A DNA stretch of 64,000 bases from Prevotella sp. (GTDB lineage Bacteria > Bacteroidota > Bacteroidia > Bacteroidales > Bacteroidaceae). The notes beneath the pieces were generated by a model. The model saw only the letters and a list, made by a program, of their open reading frames with translations, was not told the DNA's origin and did no database searches. Shown piece after piece: positions 19,595 through 28,287 of the stretch. How positions within the stretch are numbered: position 1 is the stretch's first letter; every line of letters starts with the position of its first letter. The stretch lies in NCBI GenBank assembly GCA_017428805.1, contig JAFRQC010000017.1, forward strand, positions 1 to 64,000, written 5' to 3'. A program made the position numbers and the translations under genes.

Positions 19595-21285
19595 CCCTGT
19601 GATATCCACTCTTTGGGGGACATTCCCGTGGCCGCTTTGAAGATCTTGAAGAAGGTCTGTTCGCTGCCAAAACCCGACTCCATCCAGACTATTGAGATTT
19701 TCTTGCCTGGGGTTTCCCGCATCAGCCGTTTGGCATATTCTATACGGTATTGATTGACGTATTGAACGAAAGAACAGTTCATCTGGGAATTGATACAGGC
19801 GGAGATATCATTACGATGCACACCAAATATTTCAGCAATGTCAGAGACCTTCAGGCCACTATTCAGATATAGCTTTTGTTCTTCCATCACCCTGTTGATA
19901 CGCTCCATCAGGGAATCAGAGTTGGGAGATTCTGGGAGAATCAGCGAGACAGGTTCCTTGGTTTCTTTATCACGCCTCTTTCTATATATAAATAGGTATA
20001 GAAGCAGGACGACGAATAACAGCGCTGCCAACACCAAGAAGACAACCAGCCAGAGACTGATACCACTTTCAGCGGTGACAGGATCTCTTCCGACTCGCAG
20101 CAGGAGCACACTTTTCGATGGTGTGAAATTACTGCCGTGATACATACCGCCTGCGATGAGCAGATTTCCCTCGGGAGTCAGTATGGGTGAGTAACTGTTG
20201 AACTCTGGCAGAGGGTCTGTATAATAGAGCATCAGAGAAGCAGGTTGCTTGGTATAGTCGATAGCGAGCACATACCAGCGCCAAGGTTTCTCTGGGGCTT
20301 TTGGGAAATCCTTGCTGAGTCCAAGAAGATAACCTCGCCCAGCATTCTGATCAACAAGTATCGTAGAAAAATAGCGGATATCCTCTCCGTGACTTTGCAT
20401 CGGAATAGGACAAGCGGTGGGCAACAACGCAAACTCCCCATTGACGACTTTCGCTATTGCCACTTGACCATCGTGGTTTTCAACTGCCACCAAATAGGCA
20501 TAGATGCCCTTAGCCTCATCGCCTATGAAACTCTCTGAACTGCGGGCCATATCATTGCTTATTGGCCACCATTCCTCTAACAAGGGAATCGTGACAGAAT
20601 CGCCCTTCAGACTATAAGCTGTAGTCGTCCAAAGGGTATCGCCTGTCAGATCATGGCCTCCGAGAATGAGGGCATTACCCTTGGCTATGCGAAGAATCAG
20701 GGGATAAGCCCGTCCTACTGACACATCTTTTATATATGTGAAGAGGCGATAGTCGTTATAGTCTGCATGCGTTTCCTTTGGATCGGAAAACAACTCAATA
20801 CCGTCATCATAATACCAATTGCCAGCAACAACGACGCGCCCACTGTCAATTTCGAGGGCTGAAGCATGCGTGCGTTTCCGCTGCAAGCTGCAAAAGCCGT
20901 TGAAAGAGTGAGTAAGTGGATCGTAAGTTTCTGTCACGTATGTCTGGCCTATGCCAATAGGCTTTTCGCAGCCTCCGCCAAGCATCACCTTCCCAGAGTT
21001 TAGCACCACAGAGAAGCCGAAGTCGTGGGTATAGATCATCGGAATGGTGTGCCACTTGCCATCTTTGTAATATTCTGCCGTAGGGGTTGGCAAGAACCCG
21101 TTGGTATGGCCACCCGCCACCGTGATTTCACCATTCACGCAAAAAACTTCATGCCCAGCACGGGGGATGTTCAAGTCTGGCAGGCGCTCGACATCAATCT
21201 TACTGACGGCACAAGTGTCTGCAGCATTGATGCTTCCCGTTATGAAAAGCAGGACAACTATAATAAGGTGAAATATTGTCTTCAT
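19585..21285 (-). CDS. Membrane-spanning one-component regulator: periplasmic beta-propeller plus AraC HTH
   Basis: 566 residues. A signal peptide is followed by about 370 residues of kelch/galactose-oxidase-like repeats (AGGHTNGFLPTPTAEYY, LGGGCEKPIGIGQTYVTETY, LLIAGGMYHGS), a single membrane helix near 408-430 (LWLVVFLVLAALLFVVLLLY), a basic stop-transfer stretch, and an AraC-type double helix-turn-helix (VSDIAEIFGVHRNDISACIN ... ESGFGSEQTFFKIFKAATG). No kinase or receiver domain is present, so a periplasmic signal would be passed directly to DNA. It is encoded just before two large lipoprotein genes on the same strand, which are plausible targets. Confidence 0.85.
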   Translation of the reverse strand: MKTIFHLIIVVLLFITGSINAADTCAVSKIDVERLPDLNIPRAGHEVFCVNGEITVAGGHTNGFLPTPTAEYYKDGKWHTIPMIYTHDFGFSVVLNSGKVMLGGGCEKPIGIGQTYVTETYDPLTHSFNGFCSLQRKRTHASALEIDSGRVVVAGNWYYDDGIELFSDPKETHADYNDYRLFTYIKDVSVGRAYPLILRIAKGNALILGGHDLTGDTLWTTTAYSLKGDSVTIPLLEEWWPISNDMARSSESFIGDEAKGIYAYLVAVENHDGQVAIAKVVNGEFALLPTACPIPMQSHGEDIRYFSTILVDQNAGRGYLLGLSKDFPKAPEKPWRWYVLAIDYTKQPASLMLYYTDPLPEFNSYSPILTPEGNLLIAGGMYHGSNFTPSKSVLLLRVGRDPVTAESGISLWLVVFLVLAALLFVVLLLYLFIYRKRRDKETKEPVSLILPESPNSDSLMERINRVMEEQKLYLNSGLKVSDIAEIFGVHRNDISACINSQMNCSFVQYVNQYRIEYAKRLMRETPGKKISIVWMESGFGSEQTFFKIFKAATGMSPKEWISQGND

Positions 21286-21311
21286 TCTTTGTCAGTTTTC
21301 GTCTTTGGGTG

Positions 21312-21319
21312 CAAAGATA
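21312..21319 (-). promoter_or_regulatory. -7 promoter box for the membrane regulator gene
   Basis: Reads TATCTTTG on the minus strand, 27 bases before the start at 21285. Confidence 0.7.
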
Positions 21320-21614
21320 CAAAAAAAACCACAGATTGCACAGATTTTACGGAATATTTCGTAAAATTGGATGAAATCGCAAACCTTTTGTAAATAAAGG
21401 GGCTCTGAGGGATTAGGAAAAAACGGGGTTACGAATAAGAGACCTTTCTAATTTCCTCATTCTGCTGTGATTTGCGTATCAATGAACTCCCGACGCAAAG
21501 CCACCAGCCTGTTTAATGGCTCATTGTCGGGGACAAAGGTACACAGAATATACGAGATAACAAAACTTTTGAGGGATTTTTCACTCTTTCTTCTTTAGTC
21601 TCATATTTTTGTGC

Positions 21615-21622
21615 TACCTTTG
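21615..21622 (+). promoter_or_regulatory. -7 promoter box for the KilA-N gene
   Basis: TACCTTTG, 30 bases before the ATG at 21652. Confidence 0.7.
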
Positions 21623-21651
21623 CACACATAATTTATAATAGAGACTTTCCT

Positions 21652-22452
21652 ATGGCAAAGATTAAAGTTCAGAATACGGAGATAACCGTCGTTTCGCACA
21701 ATGACGATGACTACATTTCGCTGACCGATATGGCTCGTAGTCAATTGCAGGAGCACATTATCTTTCGTTGGCTCAGTCTGAAAAGCACGATTGAGTACCT
21801 TGGCGAATGGGAAATGCTTTACAATCCCAATTTTAATTGTACCGAATTCGGTACATTTAGAAACATGGCGGGCAGCAACAACTTCGTTCTGTCAGTCAAG
21901 ACATGGATAGAAAAGACTGGAGCCATTGGTATCTTTTCCAAAGCGGGACGATATGGTGGAACTTATGCCCATCGAGATATAGCCTACCATTTCGGAATGT
22001 GGATAAGCCCAAAGTTCCAACTATTGTTGGTCAAGGAATACCAACGTTTGAAAGCCGAAGAACAAAAGATGTTAGGCTGGACAGCAAAAAGAGAGCTATC
22101 CAAAATCAACTACCATATTCATACTGATGCCATCAAAAGCCATCTGGTTCCCGAAGAAGTCACCTCTGCACAGGCTAGCATTATCTATGCAGAGGAGGCC
22201 GATGTTCTAAATGTGGCTATGTTCGGCATGACAGCCAAGCAATGGCGAGAAGCTAATCCTGAATTGAAAGGCAATATCCGTGACTATGCCACCATCAATG
22301 AATTGATATGTCTGTCGAATATGGAGAATATCAATGCAGTGCTAATCAATGATGGAATACCACAGGGCGAAAGACTTGTGAAACTGAACCAGATTGCTAT
22401 CCAGCAAATGCAGGTCTTGGAGGGGAATAGTAATAGGAATCTTCTTAAGTAA
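21652..22452 (+). CDS. KilA-N domain protein
   Basis: 266 residues. The first half matches a KilA-N domain: DDYISLTDMARSQ, then WLSLKSTIEYLGEWE, FVLSVKTWIEKTGAIGIFSKAGRYGGTYAHRDIAYHFGMW and SPKFQLLLVKEYQRLK. KilA-N is a DNA-binding fold common in phages, large DNA viruses and accessory islands. The second half (from about residue 150) is helical, ending in a segment that talks of no known family to me. It has its own promoter and opens the A+T-rich accessory block, 764 bases ahead of the ATPase gene. Whether it controls that cluster is unknown. Confidence 0.85.
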   Translation: MAKIKVQNTEITVVSHNDDDYISLTDMARSQLQEHIIFRWLSLKSTIEYLGEWEMLYNPNFNCTEFGTFRNMAGSNNFVLSVKTWIEKTGAIGIFSKAGRYGGTYAHRDIAYHFGMWISPKFQLLLVKEYQRLKAEEQKMLGWTAKRELSKINYHIHTDAIKSHLVPEEVTSAQASIIYAEEADVLNVAMFGMTAKQWREANPELKGNIRDYATINELICLSNMENINAVLINDGIPQGERLVKLNQIAIQQMQVLEGNSNRNLLK

Positions 22453-22712
22453 CCCTTTCTCAAATAGGAGATTCACAATTGCATGATAGTTCATCTATCG
22501 TGCGTGGCTTCTGAGTGCTCATTGCTGTTTCTAAAAAAAGGTGACCCGCCAGCAGTTCTACGGGATGCCGACGGGTTCTGTTATCGTTTGATTCGGACTG
22601 TCTTATCCGAGAATCTTCTTATTTCGGCTGCAAATATAGCACATTTTCTTAAAATATGCAACTTTTTTTGAAGTTTTTTCTCAAAAAACAATATAATATG
22701 CAAGAAAATTTG

Positions 22713-22720
22713 TAATTTTG
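22713..22720 (+). promoter_or_regulatory. -7 promoter box for the ATPase-SPFH cluster
   Basis: TAATTTTG, matching TAnnTTTG, nearly 500 bases before the ATPase start; it would give a long untranslated leader. Confidence 0.55.
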
Positions 22721-23047
22721 CACCTGACTCTTTGTCTTGAGCCAACGTAAACAATTTGGACGTGTCCTAAATAATACATAGGCAAAAGACAGTCCACGCC
22801 GGGCCGAGTGAGGCGATGCCGCCATAACAAAGCGGGCATTGGGTGGGAAGAGAGAGTCACGACATATTAAAAAGGCGTCTTCAAGCGTCTTGTCTTTGAC
22901 CTTTAGGAATTCTCGCAAAATTCAGATATTGTCAAGGATGAGGCAACAGTAGATGTCCTCGGGATGTGTTTATACGCATCTCTTTAGCAGACATATAAGG
23001 TTTCCCCATTTTTATGTCTGTTCAAGGGGATTACTATATTCATATCG

Positions 23048-23146
23048 GCGTGGGCTTCGACGTTGCTCGTTCTTCAATATCGGGCAATGCGAGAAGCCTC
23101 TAAAGGTGGGACGGGCGACAAAGCAAGTTCCCACGCTTTCTTTTTT
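23048..23146 (+). ncRNA. Structured leader with mutually exclusive hairpins; candidate attenuator
   Basis: An upper hairpin pairs GGCTTC (23053-23058) with GAAGCC (23093-23098) and GTTGCTCG (23062-23069) with CGGGCAAT (23081-23088). A terminator-like hairpin pairs GTGGGA (23106-23111) with TCCCAC (23129-23134), followed by TTTCTTTTTT at 23137-23146. CCCACGC (23130-23136) can instead pair with GCGTGGG (23048-23054), which would break the terminator hairpin. The ATPase ATG is 70 bases on. The sequence may be a known element type; I cannot name one. Confidence 0.55.
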
Positions 23147-23216
23147 ATGCCGTCAGACCAGAAGTTTAACAGAGCCGATAGGGGGACAGGGTTCGCTTTA
23201 GGTACGGCAGAAAGGA

Positions 23217-25892
23217 ATGGATGTCATACAGATTAATAGTGGTGAATATGTAGGAATGAGGATTCTGGCTATCAAGTCAATTCCGCACATCTCCATATTG
23301 TCTGAGAAACTTCAGCCTCAGGAACATATTGAGCATTATGCCCAAGACATGTCCAACCTGCTTAGTGAAATCTACCAACAATATAAGGAACTCTTCAAGC
23401 AAGCGGGACAGAGTCAGGATATTGCCATAGAGCTCAACTGGATTACGGAGGCTGTCGCGAACCAGCCATATAAGGCAAAAATTCATCTCTTCATTCTCTT
23501 ACGGAGTATTCACTCTGTTCAGCAGCGGGCAGAAGAGACGCTGGAAGTACTGTCGGGACTGTTAAAGGCGACCTTGGACAGTGGCAGATATGAATATACC
23601 GACAGTTCGTTTGCAGACTACTTCGATAAGTTCAAACAGGCATCGGGCGGTGGTTGTCAGGCTATTGTAAAAGAGGAACGGATGGAAGACCTACAGAACA
23701 GTTATCTGCCTGTGAGTTATGCATACGACAAGATGCCCACTGACTATCAGGACTTGAGCAGAATTGCCAACATCCTGATTATGCATCCAGGTTGTGCAGT
23801 ATCCTTCCAATTGATACCTACCTATTATAATAATGAGGAACTGGCAGAACTGAACCAACTTAATCAAAATGTAAGCATGTTGAGTCAGGGTGTGCACGAC
23901 AGGCAGGTGGGAAATGTCAGTTTCAGCAATGCGGAAAGACTGAGTCAACTGTATAAGTATTATGCTGACAATAAGAGTCGGGCTCTTTTTCAGTACAACA
24001 TTATTATATATGGAGATTATCAGTCGTTAAGCGCAGTTTCCACAAGGGTGCTTGGACAGTTGAACTCTACGCAGGAACAAGCACCCAATCTACAGATTGT
24101 GAATTTGTCTCATGATGAGGTCTGTTCTTCACAGGAGATGCTCTACCCTCAGCCTTGGATGGTGAGCGATCTGCTGCTCAACAGAAACAGAAATCAGGCC
24201 ATCTGGAGCAGTGGATATGTCAGCAACGCCCTGTACCGATTCCCGTTCGTTGTGACGGCAGAAGAGGCTGCATCGTTCTTCCGTCTGCCTATTGGCGATG
24301 ACAAGGTAAATGCAGGATTGAATGTAAATGAGACAGGGAAAACCAGCAAGACCTATTCTCAGAATCTCATTAATGCAGGTGATATTGAGATTGGAAAGTT
24401 GAAATCGTCTTCAGCCAACTCCATTGGATTCACGCTGAAAGACCTTGCCAAACACATGCTTGTTGTGGGTACTCCTGGTTCAGGAAAGACAACGTTCTCC
24501 GTGGGGTTGCTTGACCGTCTTTGGAAAGATTATCATATTCCATTCCTTGTCATTGAGCCTGCAAAGAACGAATATCGATCACTGGTACAAAGTATTCCTG
24601 AATTGCAAGTTTTCACGCCAGGCAAAAACTTTATCTCTCCATTTGTGTTCAATCCCTTTGTTCCGCCAAAGAATGTTAGACTTGAGACATACAAATCAAC
24701 CCTCAAAACCGCTTTTGCAGCAGGTGTATCGATGTCAACACCACTTGACAAGATTTTTGAGGACACCATCAACAACTGTTATTCAGACTTCAGATGGCTT
24801 GACTCATATACGACAGAGAATAAGGGCAGAATCTTCAACATCACAGACTTCATCAAGTGTTTCCAAGAAACATTCGATGAAATTGGCTATACAGGCGATG
24901 CCAAGAATATTGGACGTGCAGGTATCGTCCGCCTGAAAAGTTTAGTGAATTTGTTCGATAATTATTATTCCATACCGATTGAAGATATATTGTCAAAGCC
25001 AACCATCATTGAACTGGCAGCCATAGAGAACAGTGAGCAAAAGGCTCTTATCATAGCCTTACTGCTATTGTCTATTCTTGCATACGTGAATGCTAACTAC
25101 ATAGGTGAAGGTGGATTGCGGAATTTTATCCTATTGGAAGAAGCTCATGTACTACTTGATGCAGATACCAATGTAGGAGAAGGTTCCGCCAATCCCAGTG
25201 CCATAGCGCAAGGACTGGTCAAGCGCATGTTGGCAGAGATACGTTCCTATGGAGTGGGCATTGCCATTGCTGACCAGTCACCACGCAAGGTTGGTACAGA
25301 TATCGTTGCATTGACTGATATCAAAGTGGCTTTTCGTTTGGTTGAGGGAGAAGATAAGGAAATTCTTGCTAACTCAACCAGTATGAATGAAGTGCAAATG
25401 GCCAGACTTGCCAAACTAAAGCCAGGTGAGGCATTCCTTTTTTTTAATCGTCTTGACGAACCTGAGGAAATAATTACACCGGATTATCGTCTTGATAATA
25501 AGATTAGCATATCGCTTTCAGACGATGGCATTAAGCAACTGACTACTTATTGGAATAACAAACAAGACAAACTACGACCATATCCAGAGTGTGCTTTCGC
25601 TCCTTGTTGCCAGGAGTGTTGCAACTATGAGCGACGGCTATTGGCACGCGAGGTAGCAAGGAGGATATTCCGTGGGTATATACCAACGAATACCAAAGAT
25701 CCCGAACCCGTGAAGAAAGCATTTTCAAAGTTCACGTCGTTGATAAAAGCAGAACTGAACGATGAGCCCTTCAGCCCAGAGTTGCGCACCTGCGTGAAAG
25801 TACACTTCTGGAGGCGGTTGATGTATGATACCAAATTGAGAATCCGGCCTTCAGACATTGAAGAGTCCATAAAAAGAGATTATCAATCCTAA
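23217..25892 (+). CDS. HerA/VirB4-like P-loop ATPase
   Basis: 891 residues, preceded by an AAAGGA ribosome site. Residues 1-410 form an N-terminal region without clear motifs. The ATPase core follows: Walker A VVGTPGSGKTTFS at about 415-427, then PFLVIEPAKNEYRSLV, Walker B NFILLEEAHVLLD at about 635-647, and a sensor region ending IADQSPRKVGTDIVALTDIK. This order is that of the HerA/FtsK/VirB4 branch (DUF87-like), hexameric ATPases that pump DNA or protein. A Cys-rich patch CAFAPCCQECC near residue 790 could bind metal. No transfer or pilus genes lie nearby. It heads five same-strand genes with gaps of 12-36 bases, so it probably powers whatever they do. Confidence 0.8.
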   Translation: MDVIQINSGEYVGMRILAIKSIPHISILSEKLQPQEHIEHYAQDMSNLLSEIYQQYKELFKQAGQSQDIAIELNWITEAVANQPYKAKIHLFILLRSIHSVQQRAEETLEVLSGLLKATLDSGRYEYTDSSFADYFDKFKQASGGGCQAIVKEERMEDLQNSYLPVSYAYDKMPTDYQDLSRIANILIMHPGCAVSFQLIPTYYNNEELAELNQLNQNVSMLSQGVHDRQVGNVSFSNAERLSQLYKYYADNKSRALFQYNIIIYGDYQSLSAVSTRVLGQLNSTQEQAPNLQIVNLSHDEVCSSQEMLYPQPWMVSDLLLNRNRNQAIWSSGYVSNALYRFPFVVTAEEAASFFRLPIGDDKVNAGLNVNETGKTSKTYSQNLINAGDIEIGKLKSSSANSIGFTLKDLAKHMLVVGTPGSGKTTFSVGLLDRLWKDYHIPFLVIEPAKNEYRSLVQSIPELQVFTPGKNFISPFVFNPFVPPKNVRLETYKSTLKTAFAAGVSMSTPLDKIFEDTINNCYSDFRWLDSYTTENKGRIFNITDFIKCFQETFDEIGYTGDAKNIGRAGIVRLKSLVNLFDNYYSIPIEDILSKPTIIELAAIENSEQKALIIALLLLSILAYVNANYIGEGGLRNFILLEEAHVLLDADTNVGEGSANPSAIAQGLVKRMLAEIRSYGVGIAIADQSPRKVGTDIVALTDIKVAFRLVEGEDKEILANSTSMNEVQMARLAKLKPGEAFLFFNRLDEPEEIITPDYRLDNKISISLSDDGIKQLTTYWNNKQDKLRPYPECAFAPCCQECCNYERRLLAREVARRIFRGYIPTNTKDPEPVKKAFSKFTSLIKAELNDEPFSPELRTCVKVHFWRRLMYDTKLRIRPSDIEESIKRDYQS

Positions 25893-25904
25893 AACATAAA
25901 TGAT

Positions 25905-26375
25905 ATGAGAGAATATAGTGATAGCGAAGACAATTGGCAGGATGATGCTCCTGACACTGATCAGCCTGACACTCAGGATATGAGTTCAGATGATGGACAA
26001 TCTGATACGGATTATGACGGTGGAGAAACTGACGGTGACGATTATGACGTCACAGACAGCGGCCCTGATTACTCATCAGACGATAGCTCCTCCGATGACG
26101 ACTTTGGAACTTGGGATACAACGGGTAGCGAGGACGATGGGACATTTGGTGAATGGGATACTACCGGTGGCGATGACAGCGATGACGATGGTGGTGAGGA
26201 AGGTGGCGGGTATTTCCCTGAATATGAGAATTCATGGGATCAAGGAGATGACGGCTACGACTCTGGCGGTGATGACTACGATGGAGGCATGGGCGACGGT
26301 GGCGGCTGGGGCACCGATGGTGGTGATATGACTGACTCCAGCAGTGACTTCAGCGGTGGTGACGATGTAGAATGA
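25905..26375 (+). CDS. Extremely acidic Asp/Gly/Ser-rich protein
   Basis: 156 residues, of which 47 are Asp by my count and about 10 Glu. There is one Arg and no Lys, His, Leu, Ile or Cys. Short imperfect repeats are seen: FGTWDTTGSEDDGTFGEWDTTGG. It must be disordered unless bound to cations or a basic partner. The position, 12 bases after the ATPase stop and 25 before the SPFH gene, shows it belongs to the same operon. The Gly/Ser/Asp C-terminus (SSSDFSGGDDVE) recalls the tails of TPM/DUF1517-type membrane proteins, but there is no TPM domain or membrane segment. Function unknown. Confidence 0.7.
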   Translation: MREYSDSEDNWQDDAPDTDQPDTQDMSSDDGQSDTDYDGGETDGDDYDVTDSGPDYSSDDSSSDDDFGTWDTTGSEDDGTFGEWDTTGGDDSDDDGGEEGGGYFPEYENSWDQGDDGYDSGGDDYDGGMGDGGGWGTDGGDMTDSSSDFSGGDDVE

Positions 26376-26400
26376 ATTATTAACTAAAAACATAACAACT

Positions 26401-27540
26401 ATGGGATTATTTCACAGAAACGAGAATGAAGCGAATTTTGCTGGAGGCAGCAAAAACGTGATGGAGTCCATTCAGCGGCAAAATGATACTGGTACGCTGA
26501 TATATCTAGACCCCAGGCAGGACTTCAACACCAATTCGGTGATTACGGTAGCTCCTAATGAGCAGGTTATATTTATTAAGGGTGGTGAATTTTATGGAAC
26601 ATTACCAAGTGGGCGACATGAAGTTAAGACGGAGAATTATGCCGTCTTAAGTAAAATACGTAATATGCTTACGGGTGGTATAAGCACGTTTACGTGTCAG
26701 GTGTATCATGTGCAGACTAATGAACAGATTATTCCATGGGGTACATCTTCGCCCATTGAAGTTCAAGATTACTTCTTGGGGAATGGGGTAATTGGAGTAA
26801 AAACACCTGTGCGCGGAAATGCAGACTTCCGTGTCAGATTCAATTTTAATGAAGATGACGATGCTAGTAAAAAAGCTTTTATGCGTATTATGGGCGACAA
26901 AAGTACTTTTACTGTGACTGATTTGTCTTTGTTTTTTCAGGCTCAGATATCTCAAAAGGTTGCTACGGGAATTGCAAAACAGTTGAAAGATATCTCAAAA
27001 ACCGAATCAATAAATGGTATTTCCGAACATACAGAAGAACTAGCCAATATGTTATTACCTTATTTTTCTGATGTATTCTTGTCATATGGTTTAGAGCTAA
27101 TTAATTTCTCATTTAACAGTTTGGCCATAGAGGAAACGGAAGAGCGCCAGAAGTATATGGATCGTCTTATTGCAGCAGCACATACAGGTAGTTATGATAA
27201 GGCTATGCAGCAAGAACTTCTGGAGAATGTGTCTCTAAATCCTGGCGCAGGAGGAATTGCTGCTGCAGGAGCTGGTCTCGGGATGGGAATGGCTGCAGGC
27301 AATGCCTTTGCACAGATGGCCACGACAGCTTTTGGAAATCCCCAACCACAGCAGCCACCTCAGCCACAAGGATTTGGTGGTCAAGGACGTTTTGGTACGG
27401 GCGGCACTCCCCAACAGCAACAAACAGCACAACCCGACCCCATGGAATCACTATCTAAAATGAAGCAACTGCTTGATGCAGGACTGATCAAACAAGAGCA
27501 GTACGATGCAAAGGTTGCTGAAATTATGAGCCGATTATAA
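26401..27540 (+). CDS. SPFH-domain protein with C-terminal SHOCT motif (YdjI-like)
   Basis: 379 residues without a signal peptide. Residues about 20-240 fit the SPFH/band-7 core of the virion-core-protein-like group (SVITVAPNEQVIFIKGGEFYGTL; ITxVPVRG-like region GVIGVKTPVRGNADFRVRF; ISQKVATGIAKQLKD). A Gly/Ala then Gln/Pro-rich linker (about 280-345) leads to a SHOCT segment, DPMESLSKMKQLLDAGLIKQEQYDAKVAEIM. SPFH proteins form oligomeric scaffolds at membranes. In Bacillus subtilis the related YdjI works with the zinc-ribbon protein YdjG in placing a PspA protein. Here it lies between the acidic protein and two membrane proteins. Confidence 0.82.
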   Translation: MGLFHRNENEANFAGGSKNVMESIQRQNDTGTLIYLDPRQDFNTNSVITVAPNEQVIFIKGGEFYGTLPSGRHEVKTENYAVLSKIRNMLTGGISTFTCQVYHVQTNEQIIPWGTSSPIEVQDYFLGNGVIGVKTPVRGNADFRVRFNFNEDDDASKKAFMRIMGDKSTFTVTDLSLFFQAQISQKVATGIAKQLKDISKTESINGISEHTEELANMLLPYFSDVFLSYGLELINFSFNSLAIEETEERQKYMDRLIAAAHTGSYDKAMQQELLENVSLNPGAGGIAAAGAGLGMGMAAGNAFAQMATTAFGNPQPQQPPQPQGFGGQGRFGTGGTPQQQQTAQPDPMESLSKMKQLLDAGLIKQEQYDAKVAEIMSRL

Positions 27541-27558
27541 TCCTAAAACAATTATCGT

Positions 27559-28251
27559 ATGAAGGCAAATATATTGAAAATCGTTATTGGACTTATCTTT
27601 CTGATAGTGTTCAATGTGTTGTTCTTCCTTCTGGGAGGAACGGAACGTTCAGACACAGAATGGGTATGCTATGGTTTTATCCATATGTCATACTTGTGTC
27701 TATTAGTTACACCGCTCTTTTGTAATGCTGGAAAAGGTGAAACAGTCCTTTCTGCCAGCCTGTATCTTAGGGCGTTATTCTACTTTTTTACAGAACTGAT
27801 AATTGGTCTGGGATTCATTTTGTATAATGCCTATAACCCTATATCCGTTGTGTGGCCAGCCATCATTCAAGGAATACTGTTAGCTGTATTCCTCATTTTG
27901 CAGTTGATGAGTGTTTTGGCTAACGATGCAACAAAGGCTTCATTGGCCAAGCAAAGGCAAGAACGGGTTTATATTCGCTCTTTGGCTGAAAACCTAAAAG
28001 AAGCCATGAGGCAAGTAAATGACCCCACATTGCGTAAACAGATGGCTAACTGCTATGAGTCGTTGAGCAGCAGTTCGCTTGAAAGTTTCCCTGAGGCACT
28101 TGATGCTGAGTTGGAATTGGAAAATGCTGTCAATACCCTGTGCTCTTTCGTAGAACAAGGTGACACAAGTCAACTTGGACAGCAGATCCAGAAAGTACAA
28201 GTGGCTATGAAACATAGGAACCAAGCAATCCGTATGGCAAGATTTTCTTAA
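27559..28251 (+). CDS. Four-TM membrane protein with cytoplasmic helical tail
   Basis: 230 residues. Hydrophobic segments lie at about 8-28, 38-58, 70-92 and 96-120, followed by about 105 hydrophilic residues that look helical (RQERVYIRSLAENLKEAMRQV ... LGQQIQKVQVAMKHRN). I do not recognise a family. Its start is 18 bases after the SPFH stop, so it belongs to the same operon and probably anchors the complex at the inner membrane. Confidence 0.7.
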   Translation: MKANILKIVIGLIFLIVFNVLFFLLGGTERSDTEWVCYGFIHMSYLCLLVTPLFCNAGKGETVLSASLYLRALFYFFTELIIGLGFILYNAYNPISVVWPAIIQGILLAVFLILQLMSVLANDATKASLAKQRQERVYIRSLAENLKEAMRQVNDPTLRKQMANCYESLSSSSLESFPEALDAELELENAVNTLCSFVEQGDTSQLGQQIQKVQVAMKHRNQAIRMARFS

Positions 28252-28287
28252 TTATTAATATTTACTAACCCTTTAAATTCTACAATT

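Larger units (their letters stand above)
21286..21651. other. Intergenic region between divergent genes
   Basis: 366 bases without a convincing gene. It holds the promoters of the regulator (21312-21319) and the KilA-N gene (21615-21622). A third TAnnTTTG-like box (TACCTTTG, minus strand, 21535-21542) precedes a 25-codon leftward frame ending REFIDTQITAE at about 21460, which may be the end of a lost gene. Confidence 0.55.
22453..23216. other. Long non-coding leader of the ATPase-SPFH cluster
   Basis: 764 bases with a promoter at 22713-22720 and a structured element at 23048-23146. A short plus frame (18 codons ending at 22593, VTRQQFYGMPTGSVIV) and a minus frame of 89 codons (22649-22918) exist, but the second reads through a G+C-rich block with no protein-like features. 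The G+C-rich 22780-22860 part contrasts with its A+T-rich surroundings and may be a structured RNA. Confidence 0.55.

Noticed and set aside
22649..22918. 89-codon minus frame in the ATPase leader
   Set aside because: Reads across a G+C-rich block and an A+T-rich promoter region with no start signal; the segment is more likely non-coding.
23217..25892. Conjugative VirB4/TraG gene as part of a transfer system
   Set aside because: No other transfer, pilus or coupling genes accompany it; its neighbours are SPFH and zinc-ribbon membrane proteins.
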